From Halomontanus rarus (GTDB lineage Archaea > Halobacteriota > Halobacteria > Halobacteriales > Natrialbaceae): a stretch of 64,000 nucleotides of DNA. The DNA is taken from NCBI RefSeq assembly GCF_029338335.1, contig NZ_CP119796.1, one strand, 5' to 3'. Shown here piece after piece: positions 24,222 to 32,652 of the stretch. Every line of letters starts with the position of its first letter. Positions within the stretch are counted from its first letter, which is position 1. A program made the translations under genes and the position numbers. The notes beneath the pieces were generated by a model. It saw nothing but the letters and a program-made list of their open reading frames with translations. It was not told where the DNA came from and did no database searches.

Positions 24222-25400
24222 ATGGACTTCGAACTGCCCGACGAACACCGGATGATCCGGGAAACCGTCCGGGAGTTCTGCGAAGAGGAAATCGAGCCCG
24301 TCGCTCAGGAGATCGAAGACGATCATCGTTTCCCCGAAGAAATTTTCGATCAACTGGCCCAACTCGACGTGATGGGCGTTCCCATCGACGAGACCTACGG
24401 CGGCCTCGGCGGCGACCAGCTCATGTACGCGCTCGTCACCGAGGAACTCGGGCGCGTCTCCGGCGCGATCGGACTCTCCTACGCCGCCCACGTCTCGCTG
24501 GCGTCGAAACCGATCGAACTGTTCGGGACCGACGCCCAGAAGGAGGAGTGGCTCCGACCGCTCGCGGAAGGCGAGTACGTCGGCGGCTGGGCGCTCACGG
24601 AACCGGGCAGCGGCTCCGACGCCTCGAGCATGCAGACGACCGCCGAGCGAAGCTCGGCTGATCCCTCGGAAGTCGAAGCTTCCGAGGACGGCGACGAGTG
24701 GGTCCTCGAGGGAACGAAACAGTTCATCACCAACGCCTCCGAAGCGGGTTCGATCCTCGTCAAGGCCGTCACGGACCCCGACGCGGGCTACGACGGCATC
24801 TCGACGTTCATCGTCGATCCCCACGAGGACGACGGATTCGAGGTGACGACGGTGTGGGACAAGATGGGGTTGAACGCCTCGCCGACGTGTGAGATCACCT
24901 TCGACGGGGTTCGCCTCCCCGAGGACCGACTCCTCGGCGAGGAAGGGGAGGGATGGGAGCAGACGAAGAAGACCTTAGACGGCGGTCGGATCTCCATCGC
25001 GGCGCTCTCGACGGGCCTCGCACAGGGGGCCTACGAACACGCCAAACGCTACGCGACCGAGCGTGAGCAGTTCGGCCAGCCGATCTCGGAGTTCGACGCG
25101 ATCCGGGACAAACTGGTCGATATGCACCGCAAGACCGAACGCGCGCGGCTGTTGACCCGGAAGGCCGCCTTCCGCTACGACGAGGGTGTCCCGGTGACGG
25201 AGGCGTCGGCGCTAGCGAAACTCGACGCCAGCGAGGCCGCCCGCGAGGTCGCCGAAGACGCCGTGCAGGTCCTCGGCGGCTACGGCTACACCACCGACTT
25301 CGCTCCCCAGCGGTTCTACCGGGACGCCAAACTGATGGAGATCGGCGAAGGAACGAGCGAGATACAGCACCTCGTCATCGGCCGAGAAATAGGGCTGTGA
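24222..25400 (+). CDS. Acyl-CoA dehydrogenase
   Basis: This 392-residue flavoprotein has DEHRMIRETVREFCEEEIEP, GGWALTEPGSGSDASSM (FAD/substrate binding), GTKQFITNASEAG, DKMGLNASPTCEITFDGVRLP, and the C-terminal VLGGYGYTTDFAPQRFYRDAK with catalytic Glu in IGEGTSEIQ. It oxidises acyl-CoA to enoyl-CoA with electron transfer to ETF. Residues about 141-155 are an extra segment built from two DNA palindromes (see 24642-24687). A TTTATTTC TATA element lies about 28 bases before ATG 24222. Confidence 0.93.
   Translation: MDFELPDEHRMIRETVREFCEEEIEPVAQEIEDDHRFPEEIFDQLAQLDVMGVPIDETYGGLGGDQLMYALVTEELGRVSGAIGLSYAAHVSLASKPIELFGTDAQKEEWLRPLAEGEYVGGWALTEPGSGSDASSMQTTAERSSADPSEVEASEDGDEWVLEGTKQFITNASEAGSILVKAVTDPDAGYDGISTFIVDPHEDDGFEVTTVWDKMGLNASPTCEITFDGVRLPEDRLLGEEGEGWEQTKKTLDGGRISIAALSTGLAQGAYEHAKRYATEREQFGQPISEFDAIRDKLVDMHRKTERARLLTRKAAFRYDEGVPVTEASALAKLDASEAAREVAEDAVQVLGGYGYTTDFAPQRFYRDAKLMEIGEGTSEIQHLVIGREIGL
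24642..24687 (+). repeat. Tandem palindromes inserted in frame in the acyl-CoA dehydrogenase
   Basis: Two perfect inverted repeats lie side by side: GCCGAGC/GCTCGGC (24642-24658, loop GAA) and CCTCGGAAG/CTTCCGAGG (24664-24687, loop of six). They encode about 12 residues between the flanking conserved motifs (after MQTTAER, before DGDEWVLEGTKQF). Homologues usually have only a short turn at that place, so an in-frame insertion is likely. Confidence 0.6.
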
Positions 25401-25413
25401 GTCGGGTGGACCG

Positions 25414-25650
25414 ATGGTGTTCTCGGCCGTTATCGCGGTGATCGGCGCGATTCTCGCCTGCTTCGGTCTCGTCGGCGTCTACTCCGCTCGAGCGATCGTC
25501 GAGAAACAGCGCGAGGAGGGACTGTCGACGTTCGCCGACGGGACGATCGACGACCGGAAGCGAGTGCAGGCGACTCGAGGGATGGCGGTCGTCTTCGTCG
25601 CGGTCGGGCTCGGGCTCGTCGCCTACGGGATTGGTGAGACGCTCGTTTGA
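25414..25650 (+). CDS. Small two-helix membrane protein
   Basis: This 78-residue protein has two membrane helices (FSAVIAVIGAILACFGLVGVYSA and GMAVVFVAVGLGLVAYGIGE) joined by a charged loop EKQREEGLSTFADGTIDDRKRVQATR. The family is unknown. It starts 13 bases after the acyl-CoA dehydrogenase stop, so the two are probably co-transcribed; a membrane role linked to that enzyme is only a guess. Confidence 0.65.
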   Translation: MVFSAVIAVIGAILACFGLVGVYSARAIVEKQREEGLSTFADGTIDDRKRVQATRGMAVVFVAVGLGLVAYGIGETLV

Positions 25651-25802
25651 TACGGACTGCTGTCCGTCATCTCCGGCGCAACCGCGACCAGTATGGGGTT
25701 ACACCGGTAACTAGTGACAGCAATCCGTCTGAGGTCTTTCGCCAAAACTTGTCCGACCCGAGAGCCAGTGAAACTAATATACTCCGAATCCAACGACACA
25801 TA

Positions 25803-27866
25803 GTGTCAGTACGGAAGTTCTGGGATATCGATCGGTCACCGGTCGTCCTTCTCGTCGACGGGGACGGCGGCGACGACGGTCCGTGTGACTCCCTCGAACT
25901 AACGCTCCGATCGGAAACGGACTACTGCGTGGAGACCGTCGGGGACGAAACCGCCGCACTGGATCGTCTCGATCGGCGGCCCGCCGTCGAGTGTCTGTGG
26001 ATTTCGGCCACACCGTCGGACCCGACGCGGCTTGAACTCGTCGACGCGGCAGCGGACCGTGATTCTGCGGTGAGCATCGTGTTCGCGCCGACCGACGGCG
26101 ACGAACGGATCGCCGGGAAAGCGACGGCTGCGGGAGCGACCGACTACGTCCTGGCCGCCGCCTCGACCGAAGAGCGGGTCGATCGTCTCGATGTCGCAGT
26201 CGACCGCGCCATCGATCGACGTCACGACGCGGAGAAACGGAGCGTCCTCGACGCCATGTTCTCGGAACTCGAGGTCCCGATGTACGCCAAAGATGAGCAG
26301 GCGCGACACGTCCTGTTCGCGGAGGTCGAGGACGCCCTCGACCCCGAGAAAGTGTTCGGGAAGACCGATCCCGAGGCCTATCACGGATACCACAGCGATC
26401 ACGAAGCGATCTACGAGGAAGACTTGGAGATCATCGAGGAGGGAACGCGAATCGAGAAACGCCTCGAGCCGTCCGCCGACACCGATCAGTGGATGCAAAC
26501 CACGAAAGTCCCCTGGACCGAGGACGGAACGACTCGCGGGCTCGTCGGGATGACGGTCGAGGTCTCCGAGTTCAAGCGCCGCGAGAACGAACTCATCCGA
26601 CAGATCGCCCGTCTCCAGCAGATACCCGACTACGTCGAACACGACCTCACGAATCCGCTGAGCATCGCTCAGGGCTACTTCGAGATGGCCAGAGCAGGTG
26701 ACGAGGACGCGCTCGACGCCGTCGAAGAATCCCTCGACCGGATGGCGGTCCTGCTCGACGACTTTCATTCCCTTGCAACGCAGGAACTCGATTCGGCGAG
26801 CACGCGGCGCCCGCTCCGGTTTATACCTCTCGTCGAGGAGGTCTGGGAATATGTCGCCACCGAGGGCGCGACGCTCGAACTCGACGTCCCGCCGGAAACG
26901 ATGGTAGTCGCAGACGAGTCCCAGTTTCGGCCGTTGCTCAAGAACCTCATGGGAAACGCCGTCGAGCACGGTTCGGCGACGTCTCGATCCCGGTCCCGGT
27001 CGCCCGATTCCGTGGCTGACGGACGATCGACCTCGACGGTGACCGTCGGCGTGGGCCATACCGAGGGCGGGTTCTACGTCGAAGACGACGGTCCCGGAAT
27101 CCCGGAGACGGAGCGCGAGGATATCTTCGAACAGGGGTACACGACGTCGGCCGACGGCACCGGATTGGGGCTGGCGATCGTCCAGGAGTCGGCGCGACTT
27201 CACGATTGGGACGTCTCGGCCGCCGCCGGCGAACTCGGCGGCGCTCGCTTCGAGGTGAGCAACTGTATGGTCGGCACACCGCTGAATTCGACGCCCACAG
27301 GACGAACCTTCGAGCTGACCGAGAGCGTCGACGTCGGCGACGTGGTGGTTCCCGGTACGGCAAGCGGTCGCGATGGAACGTATCGCGTTACGGGTGCCGG
27401 CGACAACATCTGGGGGCTGGTCAACGAGTTTCACTTCTTCCACACGGTCGTCGAAGACGGTGTGCGGATTCAGGGCCGACTCGTCGACCTCGAGCGGGCC
27501 AGCGAGTGGAGCAAAGCCGGATTCATGATCCGGTCGGGACTCGAGGAGGATGCGGCCTACGGTTTCGTCGGGAGAAACGTCAAGGGAGATCCCGACGTGA
27601 ACTGGCGATGTGAACCGGCGGAACCGGGACACAACCATCAGATCGAGGGTCTCAGGGACCGATACGAGTGGTTCCGGATCGATCGACTGGGCGATCAGGT
27701 GAGTTGTTCGATCTCCGTCGACGGCGAGCACTGGCAGTTCGTCGATCGACGGACGGTCGCCCTCGACGAACGGGTCGCGGTCGGCATCGCGGTCTGCAGC
27801 GTCGCCAGCGGTGAGTCGATCGAAACACGGTTCGAGGACGTCTCCGTCGTGGAACTCTCCGAATAG
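25803..27866 (+). CDS. Composite histidine kinase: pseudo-receiver, PAS, kinase, lectin-like C-terminus
   Basis: This 687-residue protein starts at GTG 25803, about 20 bases after an AATATAC box. Residues 1-135 resemble a response-regulator receiver but lack the usual phospho-acceptor Asp (ECLWISATP). Residues about 155-265 are a PAS domain (LDAMFSELEVPMYAKDEQARH, TTKVPWTEDG). The histidine kinase core follows: H-box VEHDLTNPLSIAQGY with His280, N-box KNLMGNAVEHG, DDGPGIP and GTGLGLAIV. About 200 residues from 480 onward (FHFFHTVVEDGVRIQGRLVDL; WSKAGFMIRSGL; YEWFRIDRLGD) look like a DUF1349/concanavalin-type beta-sandwich, an unusual C-terminal module for a cytosolic kinase. There are no membrane helices. 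Confidence 0.85.
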   Translation: MSVRKFWDIDRSPVVLLVDGDGGDDGPCDSLELTLRSETDYCVETVGDETAALDRLDRRPAVECLWISATPSDPTRLELVDAAADRDSAVSIVFAPTDGDERIAGKATAAGATDYVLAAASTEERVDRLDVAVDRAIDRRHDAEKRSVLDAMFSELEVPMYAKDEQARHVLFAEVEDALDPEKVFGKTDPEAYHGYHSDHEAIYEEDLEIIEEGTRIEKRLEPSADTDQWMQTTKVPWTEDGTTRGLVGMTVEVSEFKRRENELIRQIARLQQIPDYVEHDLTNPLSIAQGYFEMARAGDEDALDAVEESLDRMAVLLDDFHSLATQELDSASTRRPLRFIPLVEEVWEYVATEGATLELDVPPETMVVADESQFRPLLKNLMGNAVEHGSATSRSRSRSPDSVADGRSTSTVTVGVGHTEGGFYVEDDGPGIPETEREDIFEQGYTTSADGTGLGLAIVQESARLHDWDVSAAAGELGGARFEVSNCMVGTPLNSTPTGRTFELTESVDVGDVVVPGTASGRDGTYRVTGAGDNIWGLVNEFHFFHTVVEDGVRIQGRLVDLERASEWSKAGFMIRSGLEEDAAYGFVGRNVKGDPDVNWRCEPAEPGHNHQIEGLRDRYEWFRIDRLGDQVSCSISVDGEHWQFVDRRTVALDERVAVGIAVCSVASGESIETRFEDVSVVELSE

Positions 27867-27906
27867 GTTCGAGACCTCGTCTCGAGGCGCGTCGCTCGCC
27901 GTCGCG

Positions 27907-28416
27907 TCACTTTCGCCACTGCTGTATCACCGACGCGAGAGCGGCGGGTGGCGAGATTTTGTCGGACCGGTGGTGGCGGTCGCGATGTGCTCGCGTCAAT
28001 CGAAATACGACGGCGTAACTGAGACCGGCCAGTGCGAGTGCGATCAAGACGTTTCCGATCAGGAGAACCTGACTCGCGCCGACGAGCCAGTTCAGTACGG
28101 TGATATCGAACGTGACGACCGGCTCGGTTCCGAGCAACAGGACGCCCAGACGATAGCTCGCGACGTAGACCAACGGTTTTACGAACGGGTTGAGGACGGC
28201 GACCGACGCGAAGATCGCCGTTTTGCTGACCCAGTCCCAGTAGTAGACGAAAACGAAAAAGAGGCTGATTCCGAGTCCGCCCGTCGGCATCGCCGTAACG
28301 AAAATACCGATCGCGAAACTCGCCGCGACCGCTCGAGGCGAACACTCCTCTTCGAACGCGTCGGTCAGTTCGCGGCGGACACGCGCTCGATAGATCGACA
28401 GTCGCTCGCGGAGCAT
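27907..28416 (-). CDS. DUF2062 membrane protein
   Basis: This 169-residue protein has a basic-acidic N-terminal helix (RLSIYRARVRRELTDAFEEE), SPRAVAASFAIGIFVTAMPTGGLG typical of DUF2062, two or three further membrane helices, a conserved NPFVKPLVY motif and a basic C-terminus. The family occurs in bacteria and archaea, often beside glycosyltransferases, and has no known activity. It converges with the histidine kinase gene with 40 bases between stops. Confidence 0.85.
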   Translation of the reverse strand: MLRERLSIYRARVRRELTDAFEEECSPRAVAASFAIGIFVTAMPTGGLGISLFFVFVYYWDWVSKTAIFASVAVLNPFVKPLVYVASYRLGVLLLGTEPVVTFDITVLNWLVGASQVLLIGNVLIALALAGLSYAVVFRLTRAHRDRHHRSDKISPPAALASVIQQWRK

Positions 28417-28526
28417 TCGGGCTGGTTCGGCATACGTCGCCGACGAGAAAAAGATGTCGACTGGAGATTTACGTTGTCAATTGTCGTCACCGTGTCGCCA
28501 TCTGAACGATGTCGTTCAGATTCGAC

Positions 28527-29783
28527 TCAGGGGAACGACCCGGCCTGCTCGTAGGCGTCGGCGACGCGCTGGATCGCGACGACGTACGCGGCCGTCCGGA
28601 ACGAGGCGAGGTCGTTCTCCTCGTAGGTGTCGGTCAACGCGTCGAAGGCGTCGACGATGATCGTCTCGAGTTCGTCGTTGACGCGTTCTTCGGACCAGTG
28701 GAAGCGCTGGCGGTTCTGGACCCACTCGAAGTAGGAGACGGTGACGCCGCCGGCGTTGGCGAGGATGTCAGGAATCACGTAGACGTCCTTCTCCGCGAGC
28801 ACGGCGTCCCCGTTGGGCGTGATCGGTCCGTTGGCGGCCTCGGAGATGACGTCCGCCTTCACGTCGTGAGCGAGCTCTTCGTCGATGGCGTTCTCGAGTG
28901 CGGCCGGGATCAGTAAGTCGACGTCGAGCGTGAGGACGTCTTCGTTCGTGATCTCCTCGTCGGCACCCTCGAAGCCGACGACGCTGCCGGTTTCGCGTTT
29001 GTGGTCTTTGACGGCGACGGGGTCGAGTCCGTCTTCGGCGTAAACGCCGCCGCTCGAGTCGGAGGCGGCGACGACCGTCGCGCCCATCTCCGCGACGAGT
29101 TTCGCCGCGATCCACCCGGCGTTTCCGTAGCCCTGAACCGCAACAGTGGCGTCCGAAACGTCCTCTCCGAGGTAGTCGAACGCCTCGCGGGCGGCGATGA
29201 CGGTCGACCGGCCCGTCGCTTCGACGCGCCCCTCGCTGCCGCCGCTATCGATCGCTTTCCCGGTGATGACTCCGGGTGCGGTCGTGTTCTCGAGGGTCTC
29301 GTAGGTGTCTTTGATCCAGTTCATCTCCCGCTGGCCGGTGTTGACGTCCGGCGCGGGGATGTCTCGATCCTCTCCGATGAGCGGTCGGAGTTCGGTCGCG
29401 AACGCGCGGGTGAGCCGCTCGAGTTCGGTTTCGCTGTACTCGTCGGGATCGATGACGATGCCGCCTTTGCCGCCGCCGTAGGGGATGCCGACGGTCGCAC
29501 ACTTGTAGACCATCCAGCCCGACAGCGCCTTCACTTCGTCGCGGGTGACGCCCGGGTGGTAACGAATGCCGCCTTTGTAGGGGCCGCGGTCACCGTTGAA
29601 CTGCGAGCGAAACGCCTTGAACCGCTCGAGTTCTCCGTCGTCGCGCTCGATCGTCAGGTTCGTCTCGAGGACGCGTTCCGGGTGTTTCAGCCGCTCGATG
29701 ACGTCGTCACCGACGTCGAGGTACACAGCGGCCTCGTCGATCTGTTCCTGAAGACTGTTGAACGGATTCGTGTCCGTGCCCAT
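28527..29783 (-). CDS. gdh: Glutamate dehydrogenase (Glu/Leu/Phe/Val family)
   Basis: This 418-residue dehydrogenase has GPYKGGIRYHPGVTRDEVKALSGWM, the catalytic Lys in PYGGGKGGIVIDP, PAPDVNTG, the Rossmann glycine motif VQGYGNAGW, and EAANGPITPNGD near the C-terminus. It links 2-oxoglutarate plus ammonia and glutamate. It lies downstream of a malyl-CoA lyase-like gene on the same strand with its own promoter. ATG 29783 fits a leaderless start from the TAAAATAAG element at 29808-29816. Confidence 0.92.
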   Translation of the reverse strand: MGTDTNPFNSLQEQIDEAAVYLDVGDDVIERLKHPERVLETNLTIERDDGELERFKAFRSQFNGDRGPYKGGIRYHPGVTRDEVKALSGWMVYKCATVGIPYGGGKGGIVIDPDEYSETELERLTRAFATELRPLIGEDRDIPAPDVNTGQREMNWIKDTYETLENTTAPGVITGKAIDSGGSEGRVEATGRSTVIAAREAFDYLGEDVSDATVAVQGYGNAGWIAAKLVAEMGATVVAASDSSGGVYAEDGLDPVAVKDHKRETGSVVGFEGADEEITNEDVLTLDVDLLIPAALENAIDEELAHDVKADVISEAANGPITPNGDAVLAEKDVYVIPDILANAGGVTVSYFEWVQNRQRFHWSEERVNDELETIIVDAFDALTDTYEENDLASFRTAAYVVAIQRVADAYEQAGSFP

Positions 29784-29820
29784 CGTACGAAACAATCGTC
29801 CCGTTCGTAAAATAAGTGTG
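29784..29820 (-). promoter_or_regulatory. gdh promoter with inverted TACGAA/TTCGTA half-sites
   Basis: On the minus strand a CTTATTTTA box (29808-29816) lies 25-33 bases before the ATG. Half-sites TACGAA (29786-29791) and TTCGTA (29804-29809) form an inverted repeat with a 12-base spacer, and one overlaps the TATA box. The same half-sites with a 1-base spacer make the carA palindrome at 12574-12586, so a common regulator, possibly Lrp, is suggested. Confidence 0.5.
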
Positions 29821-29905
29821 GCGAATATGGACGCATGATGATCGAACAATGCATTATAGGAGTTAATACACCCTATTATTCTAAACGGACAGTCAGTACG
29901 CGATG

Positions 29906-30757
29906 TTACTCGAGGTCAGTCTCCCCGTCCAACTCGAGGATCCGTTCGGCCCGCTCGATCAGCGGCCGGTCGATCATCTCCCCGTCGACCTCGAAGACGC
30001 CGCGTCCGTCCGCGTCGGCCGCCTCGCTCGCCTCGAGAACGCGTTCGGCCCACGCTACCTCCGCCTCGTCCGGAGCGAACGCCTCGTGGATCGGATCGAC
30101 TTGGCCGGGGTGGATGGCCAGTTTGCCGTCGTAGCCCAGCCGACGGGCGACGGCGGCGTCCTCGCGGAGGCCCGCTTCGTCCTCGAAGTCGGTGTGGAGG
30201 GTGTCGATGGCCGTGCAGTCGTGTGCCGCCGCGGCGATCACCACGCGCTGGCGCGCGTAGAGGACCTCCGTCCCCTCGCTGGTTCGAGTGGCGCCGATGT
30301 CGGCGGCGAGGTCCTCCGCGCCGAAGACGAGCGCGTCCGTCGCCGGGACGGCCGCGATCTCGGCCGCCGCGAGGACGCCGCGAGCGGTCTCGATCAACGC
30401 GAAGATCGGCGCCGTTCTGTCGCGGTCGGTCAGGAACTTCGAGACCCGTTCGACGTCGCCACCGGCGGCGACCTTCGGAAGAACGACACCGTCGAGACGG
30501 AGCGACGACGCCTCGAGCAGCGCCTTGAGGTCGTCGACCGCCCGTTCGCCGGAATCGACCCGAACGCAGACCTCGCAGTCGGGGTCGAAGGCGGGATCTT
30601 CGAGCACCTCACGAACCGTCGCTCGCGCGTCTTCCTTGCGGTCGGGGGAGACGGCGTCCTCGAGATCGAAGACGACGACGTCCGCGCCCGAGCGCGGGGC
30701 CTTGCGGAGCATGTCCGGGCTGTCGCCGGGCGTGAACAGGACGCTTCTGCGGCTCAT
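29906..30757 (-). CDS. HpcH/HpaI family CoA-ester lyase (malyl-CoA or citramalyl-CoA lyase-like)
   Basis: This 283-residue CitE-like protein has RRSVLFTPGDSPDMLRKAPRSGADVVVFDLEDAVSP, VCVRVDSGE, PIFALIETARGVL, VFGAEDLAADIGA with metal-binding Glu/Asp, and KLAIHPGQVDPIHEAF. The fold cleaves or condenses malyl-CoA type thioesters. In haloarchaea related enzymes take part in the methylaspartate cycle or act as malate synthase. It is divergent from a MaoC dehydratase gene and upstream of gdh, a context that fits that cycle but does not prove it. The start is ATG 30757. Confidence 0.85.
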   Translation of the reverse strand: MSRRSVLFTPGDSPDMLRKAPRSGADVVVFDLEDAVSPDRKEDARATVREVLEDPAFDPDCEVCVRVDSGERAVDDLKALLEASSLRLDGVVLPKVAAGGDVERVSKFLTDRDRTAPIFALIETARGVLAAAEIAAVPATDALVFGAEDLAADIGATRTSEGTEVLYARQRVVIAAAAHDCTAIDTLHTDFEDEAGLREDAAVARRLGYDGKLAIHPGQVDPIHEAFAPDEAEVAWAERVLEASEAADADGRGVFEVDGEMIDRPLIERAERILELDGETDLE

Positions 30758-30907
30758 GGTGAGGTGGTCGTCGACCGCGGGTTTCAAACTACGGGGCCGG
30801 CGCGTGCCTCGAGTCGGCGTGCGACGTGACTCTCGAGTCGAGTGCGAACCTCGAACCGATCGAGTCGACCCCCTCCGCTTTTCTCACTGGCCGGCGACGC
30901 GTCGAGC

Positions 30908-31354
30908 ATGGTCGGGCTGTACTACGAGGAGTTCGCGGTCGGCGAGACGATCGAACACGAGCGTCGGCGGACGATCTCGGAGAGCGACAACCAGCGCTTT
31001 TGCGATCTGACGATGAACCAGCAGCCGTTGCACTTAGATCGGGAGTTCGCCGCCGACACCCAGTTCGGCGAGCGACTCGTCAACGGACTCTACACGATGT
31101 CGCTGGCGGTCGGCATCTCCATCCCCGAGACCACCGACGGGACGATCGTCGCGAACCTCTCCTACGACGACGTCGAACACCCTCACCCGGTCTATCACGG
31201 CGACACGATCCACGTCCGGTCGACCGTCACCGACAAACGGGAGACCAGCGACGGCGACCGCGGCGTCGTCACCATGCATCTCGAGGCCTTCAATCAGGAC
31301 GACGACCTCGTCTGTTCGTTCGATCGGACGGTCCTCGCCGAGAGAGGAGACTGA
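30908..31354 (+). CDS. MaoC family (R)-specific hydratase
   Basis: This 148-residue single hot-dog domain has YYEEFAVGETIEHERRRTISESDNQRFCDLTMNQQPLHLD, which contains the hydratase dyad (Asp/Asn then His in a D-x-NPLH-like motif), and FGERLVNGLYTMSLAVGI. Such proteins hydrate enoyl-CoA thioesters. It is divergent from the lyase gene. Together they could handle mesaconyl-CoA and methylmalyl-CoA, but the single-domain length differs from the long mesaconyl-CoA hydratases, so other enoyl-CoAs remain possible. Confidence 0.82.
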   Translation: MVGLYYEEFAVGETIEHERRRTISESDNQRFCDLTMNQQPLHLDREFAADTQFGERLVNGLYTMSLAVGISIPETTDGTIVANLSYDDVEHPHPVYHGDTIHVRSTVTDKRETSDGDRGVVTMHLEAFNQDDDLVCSFDRTVLAERGD

Positions 31355-31440
31355 CTCGCTCGGACCGGGACCGACGTCGTCCTGTGGCACAGTACCACAC
31401 CCGCGACAACGCTTTTGTACGGCCGTTCGTCGTCGCCCGT

Positions 31441-32073
31441 ATGGCGGATCTCTTCCCCGAAACGATCGCGACCGACCGACTGCGCCTCGAGCCGCTCGGG
31501 CCGGACGACGTCGACGTCTTCGAACTCTACGACATCTGTTCGTCCGATCCGGGCATCGAGGACGTCACCGAGTACGTCACCTGGTCTCCACACGAGACGC
31601 CGAAGGAGACCCTCGAGTTCCTCGAGCACGCCGAGGAGAAACGTGAGGACCACGAGGGCGTCTCGTACGTGGTTCGTCCGCGAGAGGGCGAAGACGGCGC
31701 GGGTGAAATCGCGGGAACCGCGGGCGGCGGCATCGACTGGGACAAGCGGACGATGACCCTCGGCTTCTGGCTCCGGAAACGCTTCTGGGGACGGGGCTAC
31801 TCCGGCGAGCGCGCCGCCGCGTTCATGGCGCTGGCGTTCGATCGGCTGGACGTAGAGCTCGTCGCCGTAACCGCGCTCGAGGACAACGAGCAGTCCAACC
31901 GAGCCATCGAGAAGTACACCGAGGCCCACGGCGGCGGTCGCGAGGGACTGCTTCGGAACTACCACCTCGACGATATGGACGACGGCGAGCCCGTCGACTG
32001 CTACCGCTACAGCGTCTCACAGGCGGAGTGGAACGAGAACCCGACGGACGTGGCGGTGACCTTCGAGGAGTGA
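31441..32073 (+). CDS. GNAT family N-acetyltransferase (RimJ-like)
   Basis: This 210-residue protein starts TDRLRLEPLGPDDVDVFELYDI, as in RimJ/RimL-type GNAT enzymes. The acetyl-CoA binding motif appears as GFWLRKRFWGRGYSGERAAAFM (R-x-x-G-R/G-x), and the last strand is VAVTALEDNEQSNRAIEKY. It would transfer an acetyl group to an amino group on a protein terminus or small molecule. A TATA-like CTTTTGTAC is about 25 bases before ATG 31441. Confidence 0.82.
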   Translation: MADLFPETIATDRLRLEPLGPDDVDVFELYDICSSDPGIEDVTEYVTWSPHETPKETLEFLEHAEEKREDHEGVSYVVRPREGEDGAGEIAGTAGGGIDWDKRTMTLGFWLRKRFWGRGYSGERAAAFMALAFDRLDVELVAVTALEDNEQSNRAIEKYTEAHGGGREGLLRNYHLDDMDDGEPVDCYRYSVSQAEWNENPTDVAVTFEE

Positions 32074-32202
32074 GTGTGACCTTCCGATTCGGATCCAGAT
32101 TCGAGTTCGGGTACCGATTCGGATTCGAGTTCTCCGGACTCGTGACGGGTCCAGTCCGGTTCTCGAAGTCGACCCACGTCCCGTCCGGAGAACTCGAGCC
32201 GC

Positions 32203-32652
32203 TCAGAACGTCAGCGAGATCATGTAGAGGTTGATGAACACCGCCGCTAGCCACGGAACCGCGAGCGCGGCGGGAACGATCGGTCTGTACGGGCGATCCA
32301 GAAGCAATCGACACGCGAGTCCGACGCCGACCGCGAGCGCCTTCAGGACGAGCATGCCGAGTACCCCGTAGCCGTCGATCGCGCCTCGAGCGACGGGGTT
32401 GGACTCGGCGAGGCCGAGGTGGAGGCCGGCGAAGGTCGTCGCCACGTCCCCGACGAGCGAGAGCGCGACCACGACCCAGAGGGCGCGCTCGAGGTCACCG
32501 GCGTCGGCGTCGAGCAGGTGCGGGTGGAGTCGCTGGTGCCAGTGTACGCCGTCGGAACTCATAGACACGCCACCGGAGTCGAACCGGTCGAGGATCGCGG
32601 GACCGTCAGCGCGTTCGGGGTCGCTACGCCGAGGTTCCAGCGTCGATGGCAT
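32203..32652 (-). CDS. DUF5658-like membrane protein
   Basis: This protein of up to 149 residues has a soluble N-terminus and then a membrane domain: RALWVVVALSLVGDVATTFAGLHLGLAESNPVARGAI, a second helix VLGMLVLKALAVGVGLACRLL and a third VPAALAVPWLAAVFINLYMI. The ESNP motif after the first helix is characteristic of DUF5658. Two starts are possible, ATG 32652 and ATG 32562, and the shorter form already contains all helices. The function is unknown. Confidence 0.7.
   Translation of the reverse strand: MPSTLEPRRSDPERADGPAILDRFDSGGVSMSSDGVHWHQRLHPHLLDADAGDLERALWVVVALSLVGDVATTFAGLHLGLAESNPVARGAIDGYGVLGMLVLKALAVGVGLACRLLLDRPYRPIVPAALAVPWLAAVFINLYMISLTF

Noticed and set aside
25794..25806. GACAC-ATA-GTGTC dyad at the start of the histidine kinase
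   Set aside because: Only 5-base arms and it overlaps the GTG start; such short dyads arise often by chance in this composition.
25899..27731. Long minus-strand frame opposite the histidine kinase
   Set aside because: Val/Asp/Arg-rich shadow; the plus strand carries complete kinase motifs.
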